Source: Anaeramoeba flamelloides (lineage: Eukaryota > Metamonada > Anaeramoebidae). From it: DNA of 64,000 nt. Position numbers and translations under genes: made by a program. The stretch covers positions 2,976,001 through 3,040,000 of the forward strand of contig JANTQA010000033.1 of the NCBI GenBank assembly GCA_027625915.1, in the 5' to 3' direction. This document shows, piece after piece, positions 12,286 through 24,145 of this stretch. The stretch's first letter is position 1. Each line of letters opens with the position of its first letter. The notes under the pieces are model-generated. The model saw only the letters and a list, made by a program, of their open reading frames with translations. It ran no database searches and was not told the DNA's origin.

Positions 12286-12818
12286 TTTTAGTCAAAGATG
12301 CCCAACTTTTTTTCAAGAATCAATTATTTTTGATAATTGACCATTTGAAGATTAAATTAGAAATAAGTAGAATAATAAACATATTTAAGAATAGTTGAGA
12401 TCCGACTGAAATAAAACAAGTAAATCAAAAGGGTATCTTAAAAATAGAAAAACTCAAAATATTTAGGGTAATATTGAGAAAAATAAAACTGTGTATTGAG
12501 ATCTCAATTGAAAATCAAATATAATTCCAATCGAAATCAAAATGATTTCGCCACAATCATTTTTGAAGTTCTAATAACCATTAGAATAACAAGTTTTTAG
12601 CAAGTGACTATCAATCGGATAATAAAAAAATTTTGCAATTGAATTATATGTCCAAAAAAAAAGAAAAATCATAAAAAAAAAGTAAAAATGTGCATAAATC
12701 TGAAAAAAAGATTTCATTTTGGAAATTTAAAAAACTCGTTGTTTCTTTCTAATATCCATTCAAACCCTTGAAACAAAAGTGATTCAGTCACCACAAACTG
12801 GAGTTCTTTGACTCGAAA
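12286..12818 (+). mobile_element. TTTCAGTCAAAG-family element, copy 1 (diverged)
   Basis: The left end is TTTTAGTCAAAGATGCCCAAC and the right end is GGAGTTCTTTGACTCGAAA, so the termini are inverted. The interior follows the same block order as 54242-54924, for example 'AATTGACC.TTTGAAGA', 'ATTAGAATAACA.GTTTTTA.CAAGTGAC' and 'CATTCAAACCC'. It is about 150 bp shorter than the other copies and clearly older. It encodes nothing visible. Confidence 0.75.
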
Positions 12819-13326
12819 ATGGTTTAGAAACTTCTCAGCAAGTTACTAGAGTTTTAAGAATTGACATTTTGATATTTTCAGAATAAATTGCAAAAAATTT
12901 TCTCTTCATCTTCCCTTTCTTTATTTAACAAAGAAAATACTAAAGATATCGATTTTAATTTGTGATCTCTGTTTCTTTATTTGTTCCCTGGGAATTCGAT
13001 TCATAAATGTATATTGTAATATTTTGGGAGAACTTAGAGTCTTCAATTAAATCAAGCTTTTAGTCTTGAAAAGAGATAATCAGATGAAATTTTATTCCTT
13101 TTGAATTTCAAATACCAATAGATAGAAATTTTCTCAAATAACAATTTTTCCCTCCTTCTTTTGCATTTTTTGATATCACAAAAATAAACACGACAAATTT
13201 TGTAAAAAGATGTCATTTTTTCCTTACTTATTAGATCTTTCTGACAAACAATTTAGGAGCTATACGAACCTCTAAATAATGACTAAGAACACACACTTAT
13301 TTGAATTTCAATTGCACAAATAGTAC
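12819..13326. other. Intergenic stretch between two repeats
   Basis: AT-rich sequence with no sustained frame, no RNA gene and no recognised repeat. Confidence 0.45.
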
Positions 13327-14088
13327 TTAAGGGATTAGGGTCTACCAAGGAGAAGCCTAGGAACAAAGTGTGTTGTTATTGGACCTAACCAAATTCATGC
13401 TACATGGTTCAAATGTCTCTAAAAAATCGATTAGTCAAGCAGTAATATTTGTTGATCTTATCAATGAAAAATGATCCTTATATTTGTAAAAAACTCAACA
13501 ATTTGAGAATAAAATCTACATTTGCCCTAGATTTAAAGTTTGAATTATCAATATTCAGACTACAAAGTCACAAATTATTTTTCTAATATTTGTGGCGAAA
13601 TGTAGATTAGTTACTAAAAAATTCGTTTTTTTTTAAAAATTAAACAATTAACCAATAAATTTTTTTGACAAATTATTTCTCAAATCATGCAAATATATTG
13701 ATGCTACAGGTAGACTTATCAAAAGCAAACAAAACTAATCAGTCTTTGTGCTTTTATATTGATGATTATTGAGTTAATCTTTGAAAATAAAAAATTCAAA
13801 AAATAGTTACTTTTGAAAGTCTAAAAGATAAATTATTAAATATCAGAATACTGTATTTTGGGTTTCTATTATTAGGTTTAGAAAAGGAATTAAAAACAAA
13901 TTTTTCAAAATGAAACTTTTTTATTTGTGATCCTTAGTAAAAAATGTAATAATTTATTGTGCAATAATATTTATAATAGATTTTTTAGAGTCGCAGAGCT
14001 ATTTGAGCCATGGCTCATTAATATCATTTATACCCAATTACAACATACTTTGATTTTAGAGAAATTTATGGTGACGCTAATCCCTTAA
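13327..14088. mobile_element. TTAA-GGGATTAG element, 754 bp
   Basis: The left edge is TTAA-GGGATTAG and the right edge is CTAATCCC-TTAA, an exact inverted 8-mer with TTAA outside. Most of the interior aligns by eye to about 53105-53838, for example 'AATTAACCAATAA', 'TTTGACAAATTATTTCT' and 'GATGATTATTGAG'. That copy has a matching right end. There is no open frame, so it is non-autonomous. TTAA at both edges resembles piggyBac-type target duplication. The GGG terminus is opposite to the usual CCC, so assignment is inference. Confidence 0.75.
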
Positions 14089-14790
14089 AAGATTATTTTA
14101 TGTAACTAAATTCAAGAGTGAATTGAAAAGGTCCAAAAAGTTCAAAGTTCCACCGATTGTTCGTTTCACTTTATTTCAAGTATTCTAGAGTTTATGACAA
14201 TTATATAAATAAATTGGAAAATAAATATGATAGAACGTCAAGTTAGAGGTAAGTAAAATTGCTTTTAAATTCACAAATTTTATTAAATCTTTAGATCAAT
14301 TAATAATTCTTTAATTTTCCATTAGAATCCCAAAAAAACGGAAAAATGTCTAATATTTTACCTATTCTTAAAAAACCTTCATTTTTTATCATTATGAGAG
14401 ATTTAAATCATTGTATATTTGTCCTCATAACACCTAATATTTAATCACATTCAACAAAAATGATTAAGAAATAAAAATTCAAAAAGGTTACAATTAAACC
14501 TTCGAATCAAATTCTTGAGTAAACCAATTGAGGAATTGTAAAATTCTTTACAGACAATTTTATTAGATGAACGAGAAAAAAACAAAATTACAAGAATTTC
14601 GCAAACATTAATAAAAAGTGATCATTTAAATTTTGGGTAAAACTTTTGATTTTTTCTGAAAATAACACCTTTAAAAATCTTTCTTTATTTTCTGTCAAAT
14701 TAAAAAAACAAAAGCTTTTAAAAAACTTTTTTCCCCTTCTCCAAATCATATTTTATCAATTTTTTACAAAAATTATTCTCCTTTTTAAAA
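14089..14790. other. Upstream region of the DUF302 gene
   Basis: AT-rich, with no coding sequence or recognised repeat. The last 80 bases before the DUF302 start are pyrimidine-rich (TTTTTTCCCCTTCTCC), and this is probably the promoter and leader. No specific motif can be assigned. Confidence 0.45.
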
Positions 14791-15177
14791 ATGTTTAAAA
14801 TAATTACAATTGATGGCACACTTACAGAGACTGTCGAAAAGGTTATAGAGTTGATGAAGAACCATAAATTTGGCCCATTAACAAAGGTTGATTTTCAAAA
14901 AGTAATCAAAACAAAGATCGACAAAGATATTGGAAAGGTCTATGAAATCGGGTTTTGTAACGCAGGCTTTGCTCATCAAATTATAACAATCAATACCACT
15001 TTTAGCCCATTGTTACCCTGTAATGTTTCGTTCTATGAATTAAATAACAAAACTACTGTTTCTTTTATCAACGTTGAAAAGCATTTTGCTTTTGTGGAAG
15101 ATCCAGAAATCACAAAAATTGGAATTAAGGTGAATAAAATTTTTGACAGCGTTATTGACGAACTTCAAAACAACTAA
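14791..15177 (+). CDS. DUF302 family protein, bacterial type
   Basis: An intronless 128-residue frame starts at ATG and ends at TAA. It matches the bacterial and archaeal DUF302 fold across its length: an N-terminal 'ETVEKVIELMKNHKFGPLTK' helix, then 'VIKTKIDKDIGKVYEIGFCN', then 'AHQIITIN', the hallmark 'LLPCNVSFYE', and a C-terminal PEI…DEL helix. The conserved Cys residues of CN and LLPCN are both present. DUF302 proteins are mostly prokaryotic and their biochemical role is not established. There is no signal peptide or membrane segment, so a cytosolic location is likely. The lack of introns, beside neighbours with introns of up to 3.9 kb, and the bacterial family suggest lateral gene transfer. 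Codon use is AT-rich like the host, so any transfer is not very recent. Confidence 0.85.
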   Translation: MFKIITIDGTLTETVEKVIELMKNHKFGPLTKVDFQKVIKTKIDKDIGKVYEIGFCNAGFAHQIITINTTFSPLLPCNVSFYELNNKTTVSFINVEKHFAFVEDPEITKIGIKVNKIFDSVIDELQNN

Positions 15178-18046
15178 AAATCAATAAAAAATTTGACAGG
15201 TTTTTCTTTTATTTTTAATTGAATTCAAATGATCAAAAAATGTTCCTTCCAAATTGTTTTCCGAATTAACTTGATCTTGGTTTTAAGATTCTTTGCAAGA
15301 TAAAAATTCTTCAAGAGATTTTGATCTGACAAAAAAATAAAAAAGAGAAAAAAAAATAATAAAAAGCTTATTTTCTTCATTTTTTTTATGTTTGAAAGTT
15401 TTTTTTTGTTTGTTTTGTTGAATTTTGAAAAGGTTTTAAGCAAATCTTTTTTGAAAAACAAGTCATGTTTTTAGGTTTTTTTTTTTTTTTTTTTTGACAG
15501 AGGTTTTTACTTTTTATTCAATACTCTTCAAAATATTACACAATAATAAGGATAAAGTTATAAAGTTTATGATCAAATTCGTTCTTTAGTAAATAAAAAA
15601 TATTTAGAAACATATTTTGTGAACTATTCGCGAAAGTCTGTATTTTCTTTTTGGAATCTCTAAAAAGAAAGTATTAAAATACTTATTTGTGATGTAAAGG
15701 GGAAAAAAATTTTGTTTTATATTCTTTTTGTTTCACTCTTTTGAGTTGTAAATTTCAACAACCAAAACAAAGAGAAAGAATCAATTTAAACACTTACAAA
15801 GAGTTCTGAAATTATAAAGTGTCAACAATAGTTAGATTTTTTGAATGAGAATCTTGATTATACAGCCGTTTCAACTCAGGTGTAAATCGCACTCAATCGC
15901 TGAATGGTCGGAAAAAATTTTAAATTGACTTGGAAGGTTTCCCAACCATTCAACGAATGAGTGCGATTCACACCTGAGTTGAAACAGCTGTATTCAATCG
16001 AATAAAATCAACTACTTTGTCAAAATAAAGATTGCAAATTAATTTGATCTGTGTTTCAAAATTAAAAAGTGTGTTTTTTTGTTATAGTCGACCTCTACGT
16101 CAACCTATCAAAGAAATCAACAATAAACCCTAAAAAAATATGGTATTGGTTTCTTAAAGTTCTATTATTTAAAAAGAAATTCTAAAAATAAAATAACCAA
16201 TTGGAAAATTATCTCAATAAAAAGAGTTTTAATATTTGAGATAATTTTTATCTACAAAAAACAAAAAATTTCATCAAAATTGAGAATATTATGAAAAATT
16301 TCAACTAATTGCATTAATAATATAAATTTTACTTAAAATAGCAAGCCGTTTACTTTCAAAATTGATTTTAACTTAGGTATATTATTTGTTAGTCGATTGG
16401 ATGTTACCTTGGAACAAGAAGAAAAAAAAGCACGGACTCTATTTGGAAACATGGATTATAGTTGTTGTGAATGCATTATTTTGATTACTGTAAAAGGATT
16501 ATTCTATTATCTCTCAAGTTCACATTAGTTTTAAGATTAAAAACATATTAAGTGACTTAAGGAATCTGTTCAAACCCTAGAGAGTGTTGAGTTATTCTGT
16601 TATTTCACCTTAGCTTCGCAAAAAGATTTTTCACACGGAAGAAATTGGACAAAAAAAAAAAACTTTTTTTGTATTCTTTACCTTTTCACGCCTTCTTTTT
16701 TTCTTTCTTTTTCAATGAAAAGGAAAATTGAAAACACCAAAAAAAATAATTGTAAAAAAAAGGCTTTTGGGTATTTTCAAGTCAAAGTTCAACAATGAGA
16801 GCATTTCAAACTTGTAAAAGCAGATGTAAAAAATATGTAGAACAACCAGAGGAATTATTGTGAGTTCAGAAAGTTGAAATGGATATTTTCAAATATTAAA
16901 ATCGAAATTTTGCATGATCTAACAAGGTAAAAATTGTTGAAAATGTGAAAATTTCACATTTTCACTAAAAGAATTTCTCATTGGACAAATATTACTTGGA
17001 TTTCAAAACTCTTTGAGGATGTTTTTATATATTATTTTACTGGTTCCAACAAAAAAAGTAGTCCTTAAACCAATGATTGAGTAAAAAGTTCTTGATCAAA
17101 TTTAAAAAATAGGTTTTTTTTTGAGAAATTGTGAATTTAACAATCAAAATTTAAAATTTATAACTTGTATCAAATTATTTTCAATCACCATATTAATTTA
17201 CTTTAAGTATATCAATATATTTTAAGATAGTTAGCAGGTATACCAAAAAAAAAAAAAAAAAAAATCAATTTTAAATTTTACTTGTTTTCTTCTTTAAGAA
17301 ATAAAAAATTTTCGGATCTATTGATATTTTCTTTATAATTTCTCCAAGATTCCAATTTTCACTCTAATTTGAGTTTCTTTAAATTGATATTCTTTGAAAT
17401 CATTTTTTGGTGTTAAGGTATTGTATTTCAATTCCTATTCGGGGAGGGAATATAAATAGTTCTTTGGTTTATTTTGTATTTTTTTTTTTTTATTTTTACA
17501 AGAAGGCAAATAGTGCGTTTTTTTACACATTTTAGTTTTGAGTTTCAAAATCATTGATCATACTTTACTACAATAAAAAAAAGGATATTTTCTGATTTTT
17601 TATTTTTTTTTGTTTTCAGGGTTTGTCTGAAGAGTAATTAATAAAATCAATTGTTCAAAATGAAATTTTCTTCCTTATTTCAAATATTTTTGTTTATAAG
17701 AAAACCAGGTATTTTCTGATCAAAATAATATGTATTAAAAGCATAATATAATCTATTATTTTATTTTTGAAAAAGAATGAAAGAAAAATTAAAAAATTTG
17801 CTCTTTTTCAAAATAAAAAAAAATATTTTAGGGTTGTTGATAAAATTTTATTAATTTTATGTTCCTGTCTAAAGATTATTTAATATTAATCTTTTATTTG
17901 ATCAGTCCAAACAAGAATGTTGTTAATGATATTTCATAATTATAAACATTTCATCATAAAAATTCCAAATATATAGTTATTCAAAAGATAAAAAGAATAA
18001 ATAAATTAAATAAAAAATAATAAAAAAAAAAAAAAAAAAAAACAAA
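15178..18046. other. Intergenic region, convergent 3' ends
   Basis: Lies between the plus-strand DUF302 gene and the minus-strand zinc finger-vWA gene, so it holds both 3' flanks. It contains a hairpin MITE at 15861-15992 and long A or T runs (15479-15496, 17245-17264, 18023-18042). A minus-strand frame at 15225-15461 is all Lys, Phe and Leu and is not credible as a gene. I see nothing else. Confidence 0.55.
15861..15992. mobile_element. TA-flanked hairpin MITE, 128 bp
   Basis: Almost the whole unit is an inverted repeat: 'CAGCCGTTTCAACTCAGGTG' on the left pairs with 'CACCTGAGTTGAAACAGCTG' on the right, and 'CGCACTCA' pairs with 'TGAGTGCG' farther in. TA lies at each edge. It is more GC-rich than its surroundings and well preserved, so it is probably young. 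The interior length equals that of the hairpin at 3791-3922 and the ends are similar. Tc1/mariner relationship is inferred from TA plus CAG. Confidence 0.85.
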
Positions 18047-21000
18047 TTATTTTTTCCAAACAAAAGAACGCATTGAATGCAAAGTGTAAGCAAAATTATC
18101 CTCCTTTAATAAATCGTCCATTAATTGTTTATCGTTTTCTTTCTTTATTTTTTTCTCTTTTTCCACTTTTTCCTTATGCTCTGACATTGTTAAAATTAAG
18201 CTATCTATTTTCTTCTTTTGGTGTCTAAATCTAATTTTTGATTTTTCCCAATTACCCTTATTTTTAAACTTTTCCGGGATTTTGTTATACATCCAATTTA
18301 TTGAGTCCAACAGTTCGGTGATATTGGGTATATTTCTAGGTTCTTCTAATAGGGAAGTTATTCTAGAAATGGAAACTTTATTAATTGCGTCCCAGTTATT
18401 TTTGTACCACAAGTTTGGTTTTAGGCTGGGTATCTCGATGGTTTTATTGCAAACATAGGCACGTGCCCCGCCATCTAAAGTTTTAAAGAGGACACATATT
18501 TGGATTGGAATCTTATGCATTTGTTTAGATTTTTGATTGTCCTTTTTCCTAAACCCGACAGCTTGATAGCACCAACTTGTCAAATTGCCCAACCCTTCAG
18601 CGTAGGGATTACTTGCCTTCGAATCTTTATTGATTATTTCAAAGGATTTTGGAAGGTACACGCGCAAATCTGCATGATAGCCAAAGATTTGATTTTTGAG
18701 GACACTTAGGAAGCATTTTATCACCTTCTGTGGCTTCACTCTTGTAAGCTTACCGCCGCTGAGTAGAGACAATTGCCCCAAATGTTGAATCATGCATTGC
18801 TGATTACGCAGAGTGAAGGTATCAATGATTATACCATTAGACAGACACTCTTTGCCCACTTCTGTGTAGAGAGATGTGTGTTTCGGCTTTGATACCTTTT
18901 GGCTTGTTAGTTTCCCGATCCCAATATTGGAGATGCCATCGCTAAACAAGAGAATTCTGGATCCTGGAATGGTCTTGGCAATTGTTACACTCGATAAAAT
19001 TGCTGGGCCTAGGCAAGTCATGCCACCAATGGTAATTTTCTTAACAATGCCCTTTAATTCCTTTACAGAATCTCCAATGGGCGCTGTTGCCTTAAAGGAT
19101 TCAAGCTTGGAAATTATTTTATTCTTGTCTTTTAAAACCGAGCGATCAGAAAGAATTATTGTTGAATTTCCTGCAGAATGAATTTGAACATCTTGACTAA
19201 AATTAATGATAATTGCTTTGAAATTTTTTGTTTCTTCATTCTTCGCTAATTCTTCAATTGTTTTGCTCAGTGAATATTGTACACATTGGAAAAGTGTTGG
19301 GAGGTTTTTTTGACTATAGCCACAAAATGGATCCAATTCTTGAATTGTCATTCTATTTTCATCTGTGTTAAGTGGGAACTCTTCAAGAATAGTTTTTGAT
19401 AATTTTGGATCCATCTTGAAGACCTTCTCCCCCATACTTAAACTACTATCAATACAAAAAACTATGTACCCTTCGTTTTTTTTCCCCTTAGGCTTTTGTA
19501 ATGTTGCCCAAAATTCTTCAGATTCTGGTTTGTCATCATTAGCATAGACTGTTTTTTCTAATCCACAAAATGGACATTTGATCTTTTTATTTTGTTGTTA
19601 TTTTTATAATTATAATATGTTAGATAAACAGAGAATAATAATTGTTGGGGATTAAGAAGGAAAATACATTGTTTTAACACATAAATGAAGCTAATTAGAG
19701 TAATTATTCAAAAAGTATAACAAAAAAAAGTTTTTAAGAGAGTTTGTCAAAATAGTTCTATATAATTTTATCAACTATTTTTTAGATATTTTTGAAAAGT
19801 TTGTTGACTATTTGATATTGAATTTTGAAATTTTTTTTCGGCCAACACTTTTTTAAAATATCGCTATGAAAATTTTTTTGTTTATTTAAATATAAAGGTT
19901 AAACGATTTATCAGTTTTATATCTATATTTCTTTAGATATCTAGTTAGACAGATAAAACAATGCACTGTGTATCAATTGTGCTTATGAATAAAAATTGCT
20001 CTTGAATTTATATATATGTAATAAGGATAATTATTATAATTACCATTTTGAGAAAAAAAGTTAAAAAAGGAAAAAAAGATCAATATGATTTTTTATTGAA
20101 AAACTTAATAGATAAACAGAAACCTTAAAATGAAAAGTCAAATCAACCAAAAGAAGAAATAAATTAACTTTAAAGAATAATTCATTATATTGTTATCAAA
20201 TTAATCAATAAATACGATTTATATCTCCTTTTTTATTGAAATAAAAAAAGTGGTTTTGGAGATCGCAAAAATATAGTCAATTTTTTGAACAAATTTTAAA
20301 TGATATGATAGATCCATTAGAAAAAAAACTCTACTAAAAGATAGTATTATAAAAACTGATGTATTGTTTGATCATCCATTTTGTCTTCAATTAGTATTAA
20401 CTTTTATTAATTGATCTTATTTTTCATTTTCAAGTTTCACTAAGGTTCCCAATTTAAAAATCCTGTTGAACTTTTCTTCCCAAACGATGAGTTTACATTT
20501 ACACTCCTTAGTTACTTAAAAAATTAATCTAAGGTGCTCAAGTGATCCAAGTCACCCAAGAAACCAATTCCTGTATTAAATTTTTACGAAAAATATTTGA
20601 TTTTCGTTAGGTTTTTTTTTCTTTTTGAAATAAACAGAAAATTTTAATAAATTTTCGGTTTATTTCAAAAAGTAAAAAAAACCTAGAACACTTCTTAAAT
20701 AAAATAGAAAAACTAAAGAAAAATTCAATTTTCTTTTCCAGGATTTAAAAGAATAGAGTTAAATCTTTGATTTTACTTAATTCTTTTGAATTCTGGAAAA
20801 ACTAGGCACTTTACGGAAATTTTCGTTAGGTTTTCCATAATTTAAAAGAATTGGGTTGAATTTTTGATTTTTCTCTATTTCTCAAATTAAAAAAAAAAAA
20901 AGGAACTTGATGGTACTCTACGACACTTTACGACACCCCACAAGAGTATTTAACAATAATAAAAAATCAAAATTCTTTATTTAAAACTCAAAAATCTTTA

Positions 21001-23948
21001 AGTTATCCCAAGTTCAACAATTCTAAAATTTAGAACATTTATTGATTGTTTAAATAAATATTGCTATGTAATCAAAAAAAAATACAAATAAATTTTGTCC
21101 TTTATGTTTAAAATATGAACTTAAAGAAATGATCGAAAATATTGATCATTTTTTATGGGAATATCATTCCTATGAAAAAGATAGATTAATATTTCAAAAT
21201 AACTTGTCAGAAATAAATTCTAATATTCTAATTTTGAACAAAGAAAGTTTGAAATTATTTTCATTCAGTAATAATCGTGAAATCTCTAGTTTTACTCTTA
21301 AATTTCAAAAACATAAATTTAAGTCTAATGGCAACTTAGAGTGTTATTTTACACTTATTCAATAATAATAATAAGAAAAATTCAATTTTTTTTTTTTTGA
21401 AGAATCAATCAATATAAGATTAATTAGAAATAAGAGAAATAATAAACTCTCATATTAGAATTGATATTCATAAAAGAAATACATTAAGGACTATCTTTCT
21501 TTAATGTTATGTAAGAACTGAAATTCTAATGTTATAAATATAAAAAATAGTTTAAAAGTTAGTGAATTAAAAGGAAGGTCAAATTATTGCAAATTTTAGG
21601 TGTTTTTAGAGGATTATGAGAATTAAAAAAAAAATTGAATGATCTAAAAACTGTTCTGAAAATTCTCGTACAAAACAAGGCAAAATTAAAGTCAATTTTG
21701 TTTACCCTCTTGCTAAACTTTCCTTCTCAAGATGATTTTGAAAATATATTTATACCATTACACAGAACTATATAATATTTTAAAATGAAGTGGAAAGTCT
21801 GATATAAGTATATTTTTTTTAATTTTCGAACCTTTTCGAGGTAAAGTTCGAATTTTGATTATGAGAAAATGGTTTTACCAAAAGACAAAAATATGAAATT
21901 TGAAAATCAAACATAAATTTTTAAAAATATCTCGTAACCCAACATTCTTTTAAGGCAAAAAATTTAGTTTTAACAAGATAATACCGAAGAAATTACTCTT
22001 AAAAAGCATAACCACCAGTTTAGATTAATGATGGATAATTGCTGATATTTGAATTATAAATGGGAAATATTTTCATTTCATTTTCAATTTCCTTTTTCAA
22101 ATAGAGATCGAAGCCACATTAGGAATTCTTAGTTCACTTAAATGGATACCAAAAGATTGAATAAAATGAGAACTAACCAAAAAAAAAAACAGATCCACAA
22201 ATTACAACCTACTTCTTTGAAAACTCTATTTATAAAAGAAAAATCTAGAAAAGGAAGTGAACATTTTTTCCTATTTATAATTCAAATACTAGTATTGTAT
22301 CAAAAAAAAATAAGATATGCCTAGGCTATAGCACTGGTGCTAAAAAGAGATATAGGATAAATTGATTTTTTGTCACATTTTTATCTCATTTGTTAAAGTA
22401 TGTGTTCATTTTTATTAAATATCTAAAAAGGATAAATTTCAGATTTTTTTAAATATAGTTAATCACAATTTTGTCAGATGCTTTTTATGTTTTTTTTTAA
22501 TCGTTTTTTGATAGGCTTAACACACAATTTTCAGGTGTTAAAGGTATATCACATTTCTACCACACTGGGATTAAAGGAACTTTTTTATCCGGGTATCATA
22601 AATAAAAATAACAAAATTCAATAATGATATCCTTATTGAACAACGAAAGCTGGTTTTAAAAATGATTTATTCTTTCTATTTATCATCTTGATTTCTTCAA
22701 ATTATATCCCATAACATATTTGAAATTATTTTTTGTGAAAATTCTAATTCAATTGGTTTTGTGCTTTTTCAAAAAAGAAATAAAAGTTAGGTTGAAAAAT
22801 AAATTGAATAAAATTTTTATTTGCCTTTCGGAAAATTGTTTAAAAGAGGAATGTTAAATTTCTACGATTTAATTCATTAAAATCAGAAAGAAAATTTTTT
22901 TTTATTGATGAAATGATTTTGGGTTATACCTAGAAAATTACTATTGGTTTTAAAATAAAGGAAACACAATTTTCATTCAGCTTTCCACAAAAAAAGATTT
23001 TTATATAAATCAGCGAACTTTTCAAATTGTTAATTATGAAAATCAGCTTAAATTATTCATTTGACTTTTAAGAATTGGGAACTTTGATGCTTTATATGAA
23101 TTCTTTCGAGAGGTGTTTGTTTTTTTTTGTTCGATATTTTTTTCAAAAAAATAATCAAGAATCGTGAGAAAGTTAAATAATAAAGTGAAAAGCATAAGTT
23201 TTTAAAAATGTTCTATTTCCTCTTTGAAACATTTTTTTGTGCTATTTTTGAAACGTTTTTTAAAAGGCATGGTGGAGCAATTCATTTGGTAATAAAAAAA
23301 TTTTCATTGACTCCCAAAGTTAAATCAAAATAACTCCAAATTGTTAAAAAAGGTTTTTCGAATTATTTTTCTTTAACCTTTTCTGTGAGTGATTTTTTTT
23401 TTCATTCTTTTTCATCAGTTTGAGCAAAACAAACAAAAAATAAAAATAAAAAAAAAAATAGAGTTGAAATTAAAATAAGAGAAAATAAAATTTTACATCA
23501 ATCTCTTCTTCTTCGGATTCTTCGTCTGAGCCTTCGTCTGAGCCTTCTTCAGAGCCTTCTTCTGAGTCTTCTTCTGAGTCTTCTTCACTTCCTGATTCAG
23601 ACTCTGATCCTGATTCTTCATCTGGTAAAAAGGGATTTAAAAATGCTTGACAATCACATTGTATAGGCTTTGTAATAGTATCAAGTTTTTTTGTTGTCCA
23701 ATCAAGAGAAATTCCAATTACTTGTAAATTTCTTCTCTGTAATAATTGTGGTGGCTCAACTTCAACTGATCCAGAATGGATCCCGCTTTGTACTTTATGA
23801 TAAAGAAAAAGGTGAAAAAAAAAATTAAAAAAAAAAAAAACAAATAAGCGCATCTATTAAAGGAACAATTAAAATTGACTGAAAAGTGATCCACAATCTA
23901 AAGACCGGTTTTAAAAATGTTCAACTTACATCCTGCACTTGATTCCAT
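18047..23948 (-). CDS. Sec23-type zinc finger plus vWA domain protein (3 exons)
   Basis: Exons, read leftward, are 23948-23930 (only MESSAG plus one base), 23792-23497 and 19582-18047. Together they encode 616 residues, and all junctions are GT-AG and in phase. Joining exons 2 and 3 across a 3914-bp intron pairs 'PIQCDCQAFLNPFLP' with 'IKCPFCGLEK', rebuilding a Sec23/Sec24-like four-Cys zinc finger. The two halves are separated by a Ser-Glu-Asp-rich insert. The vWA domain follows, with the MIDAS motif DSSLS, a Thr in 'GGMTCLGPAIL' and an Asp in 'LLFSDGISNIGIG'. All metal-site positions look present. The C-terminus is helical and Lys/Glu-rich. Similar zinc finger/vWA modules occur in COPII coat subunits and in protist vWA proteins such as cpRas, but I see neither a gelsolin domain nor a GTPase here. 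The function is unknown and the location probably cytosolic. Confidence 0.85.
20069..20480. mobile_element. 0.4-kb MITE, copy 2 (diverged)
   Basis: Aligns along its length with 7588-7995: 'AAGAAGAAAT.AATTAACTT', 'GGTTTTGGAGA', 'TCGCAAAAATATAGTC' and 'ATTTTTTGAACAAATTTT'. The termini are degraded but still inverted (GGAAAAAAAG against CTTTTCTTCC). It lies in the long intron of the zinc finger-vWA gene. Confidence 0.75.
20560..21060 (+). repeat. Repeat related to the 8.8-9.8 kb foldback, duplicated at 34.1 kb
   Basis: Contains several GTTAGGTTTT and AGAATT(T/C)AAAAGAATTG modules also seen at 8800-9770, followed by 'TCTACGACACTTTACGACAC'. From about 20880 on, sequence and order match 34200-34400 ('AAGTTCAACAATT.TAAAATT'), leading into the zinc finger fragment in both places. 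The two loci therefore share one larger duplicated unit. Confidence 0.6.
21061..21365 (+). pseudogene. Short Cys-pair zinc finger-like gene fragment
   Basis: An open frame running from about 21058 contains 'KFCPLCLKYELKEMIENIDH' and continues for about 75 residues to a TAA. The Cys-x-x-Cys pair looks like half a zinc finger, but no partner pair follows. No start codon precedes the Cys pair, and no convincing splice acceptor was identified. It lies antisense in an intron of the zinc finger-vWA gene. A second, more decayed copy is at about 34405-34520. It is probably a gene fragment captured and copied with surrounding repeat sequence. It could instead be an exon of an unrecognised small gene. 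Confidence 0.45.
21775..21960 (+). repeat. Dispersed repeat (partner at 60870-61060)
   Basis: Shares 'AATATTTTAAAAT', 'GTGGAAAGT', 'TTTTCGA.CATTTTCGAGGTAAA' and 'AAATGGTTTTA.CCAA' in the same order with 60870-61060. In both places it is followed by a TTTCAGTCAAAG-family sequence in the same orientation, so the two may form one larger unit. Confidence 0.6.
22025..22320 (-). repeat. Fragment of the TTTCAGTCAAAG-terminated family
   Basis: Matches the reverse-oriented copy at about 61395-61560: 'CATTTTCAATTTCCTTTTTC', 'AAATAGAGATC', 'ACAACCTACTTC', 'AAAAGAAAAATCTAGAAAA' and 'TATTTATAATTCAAATAC'. A roughly 60-bp insertion separates two halves. Termini are missing. Confidence 0.65.
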
Positions 23949-24145
23949 TTTTAAAGGAGAAAAATTGAAAAAAAATTTGAAAGAAATGAAATAAAAAGAA
24001 AAAAATGAGGTTTAATCTGTTCACTTAAAAAAATAATTATTGACTTCAATCGCTAGTAGTAATTTAAAAAGTTAAACAAAAACTGTTTGGATCTTTACAG
24101 ATTTTCTTTTCAAAAAAGATTATTTTTTTTCACAGAATGTGTATT

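Noticed and set aside
15225-15461. 78-codon minus-strand frame
   Set aside because: Its composition is only Lys, Phe, Leu and Ser from A and T runs, and it has no similarity to anything recognisable.
16370-16640. Slightly GC-richer intergenic stretch as a gene
   Set aside because: Stops in all frames and no splice-consistent exons. It may be an old repeat or untranslated sequence.
18500-19547. Three plus-strand frames
   Set aside because: They are antisense shadows of the zinc finger-vWA exon.
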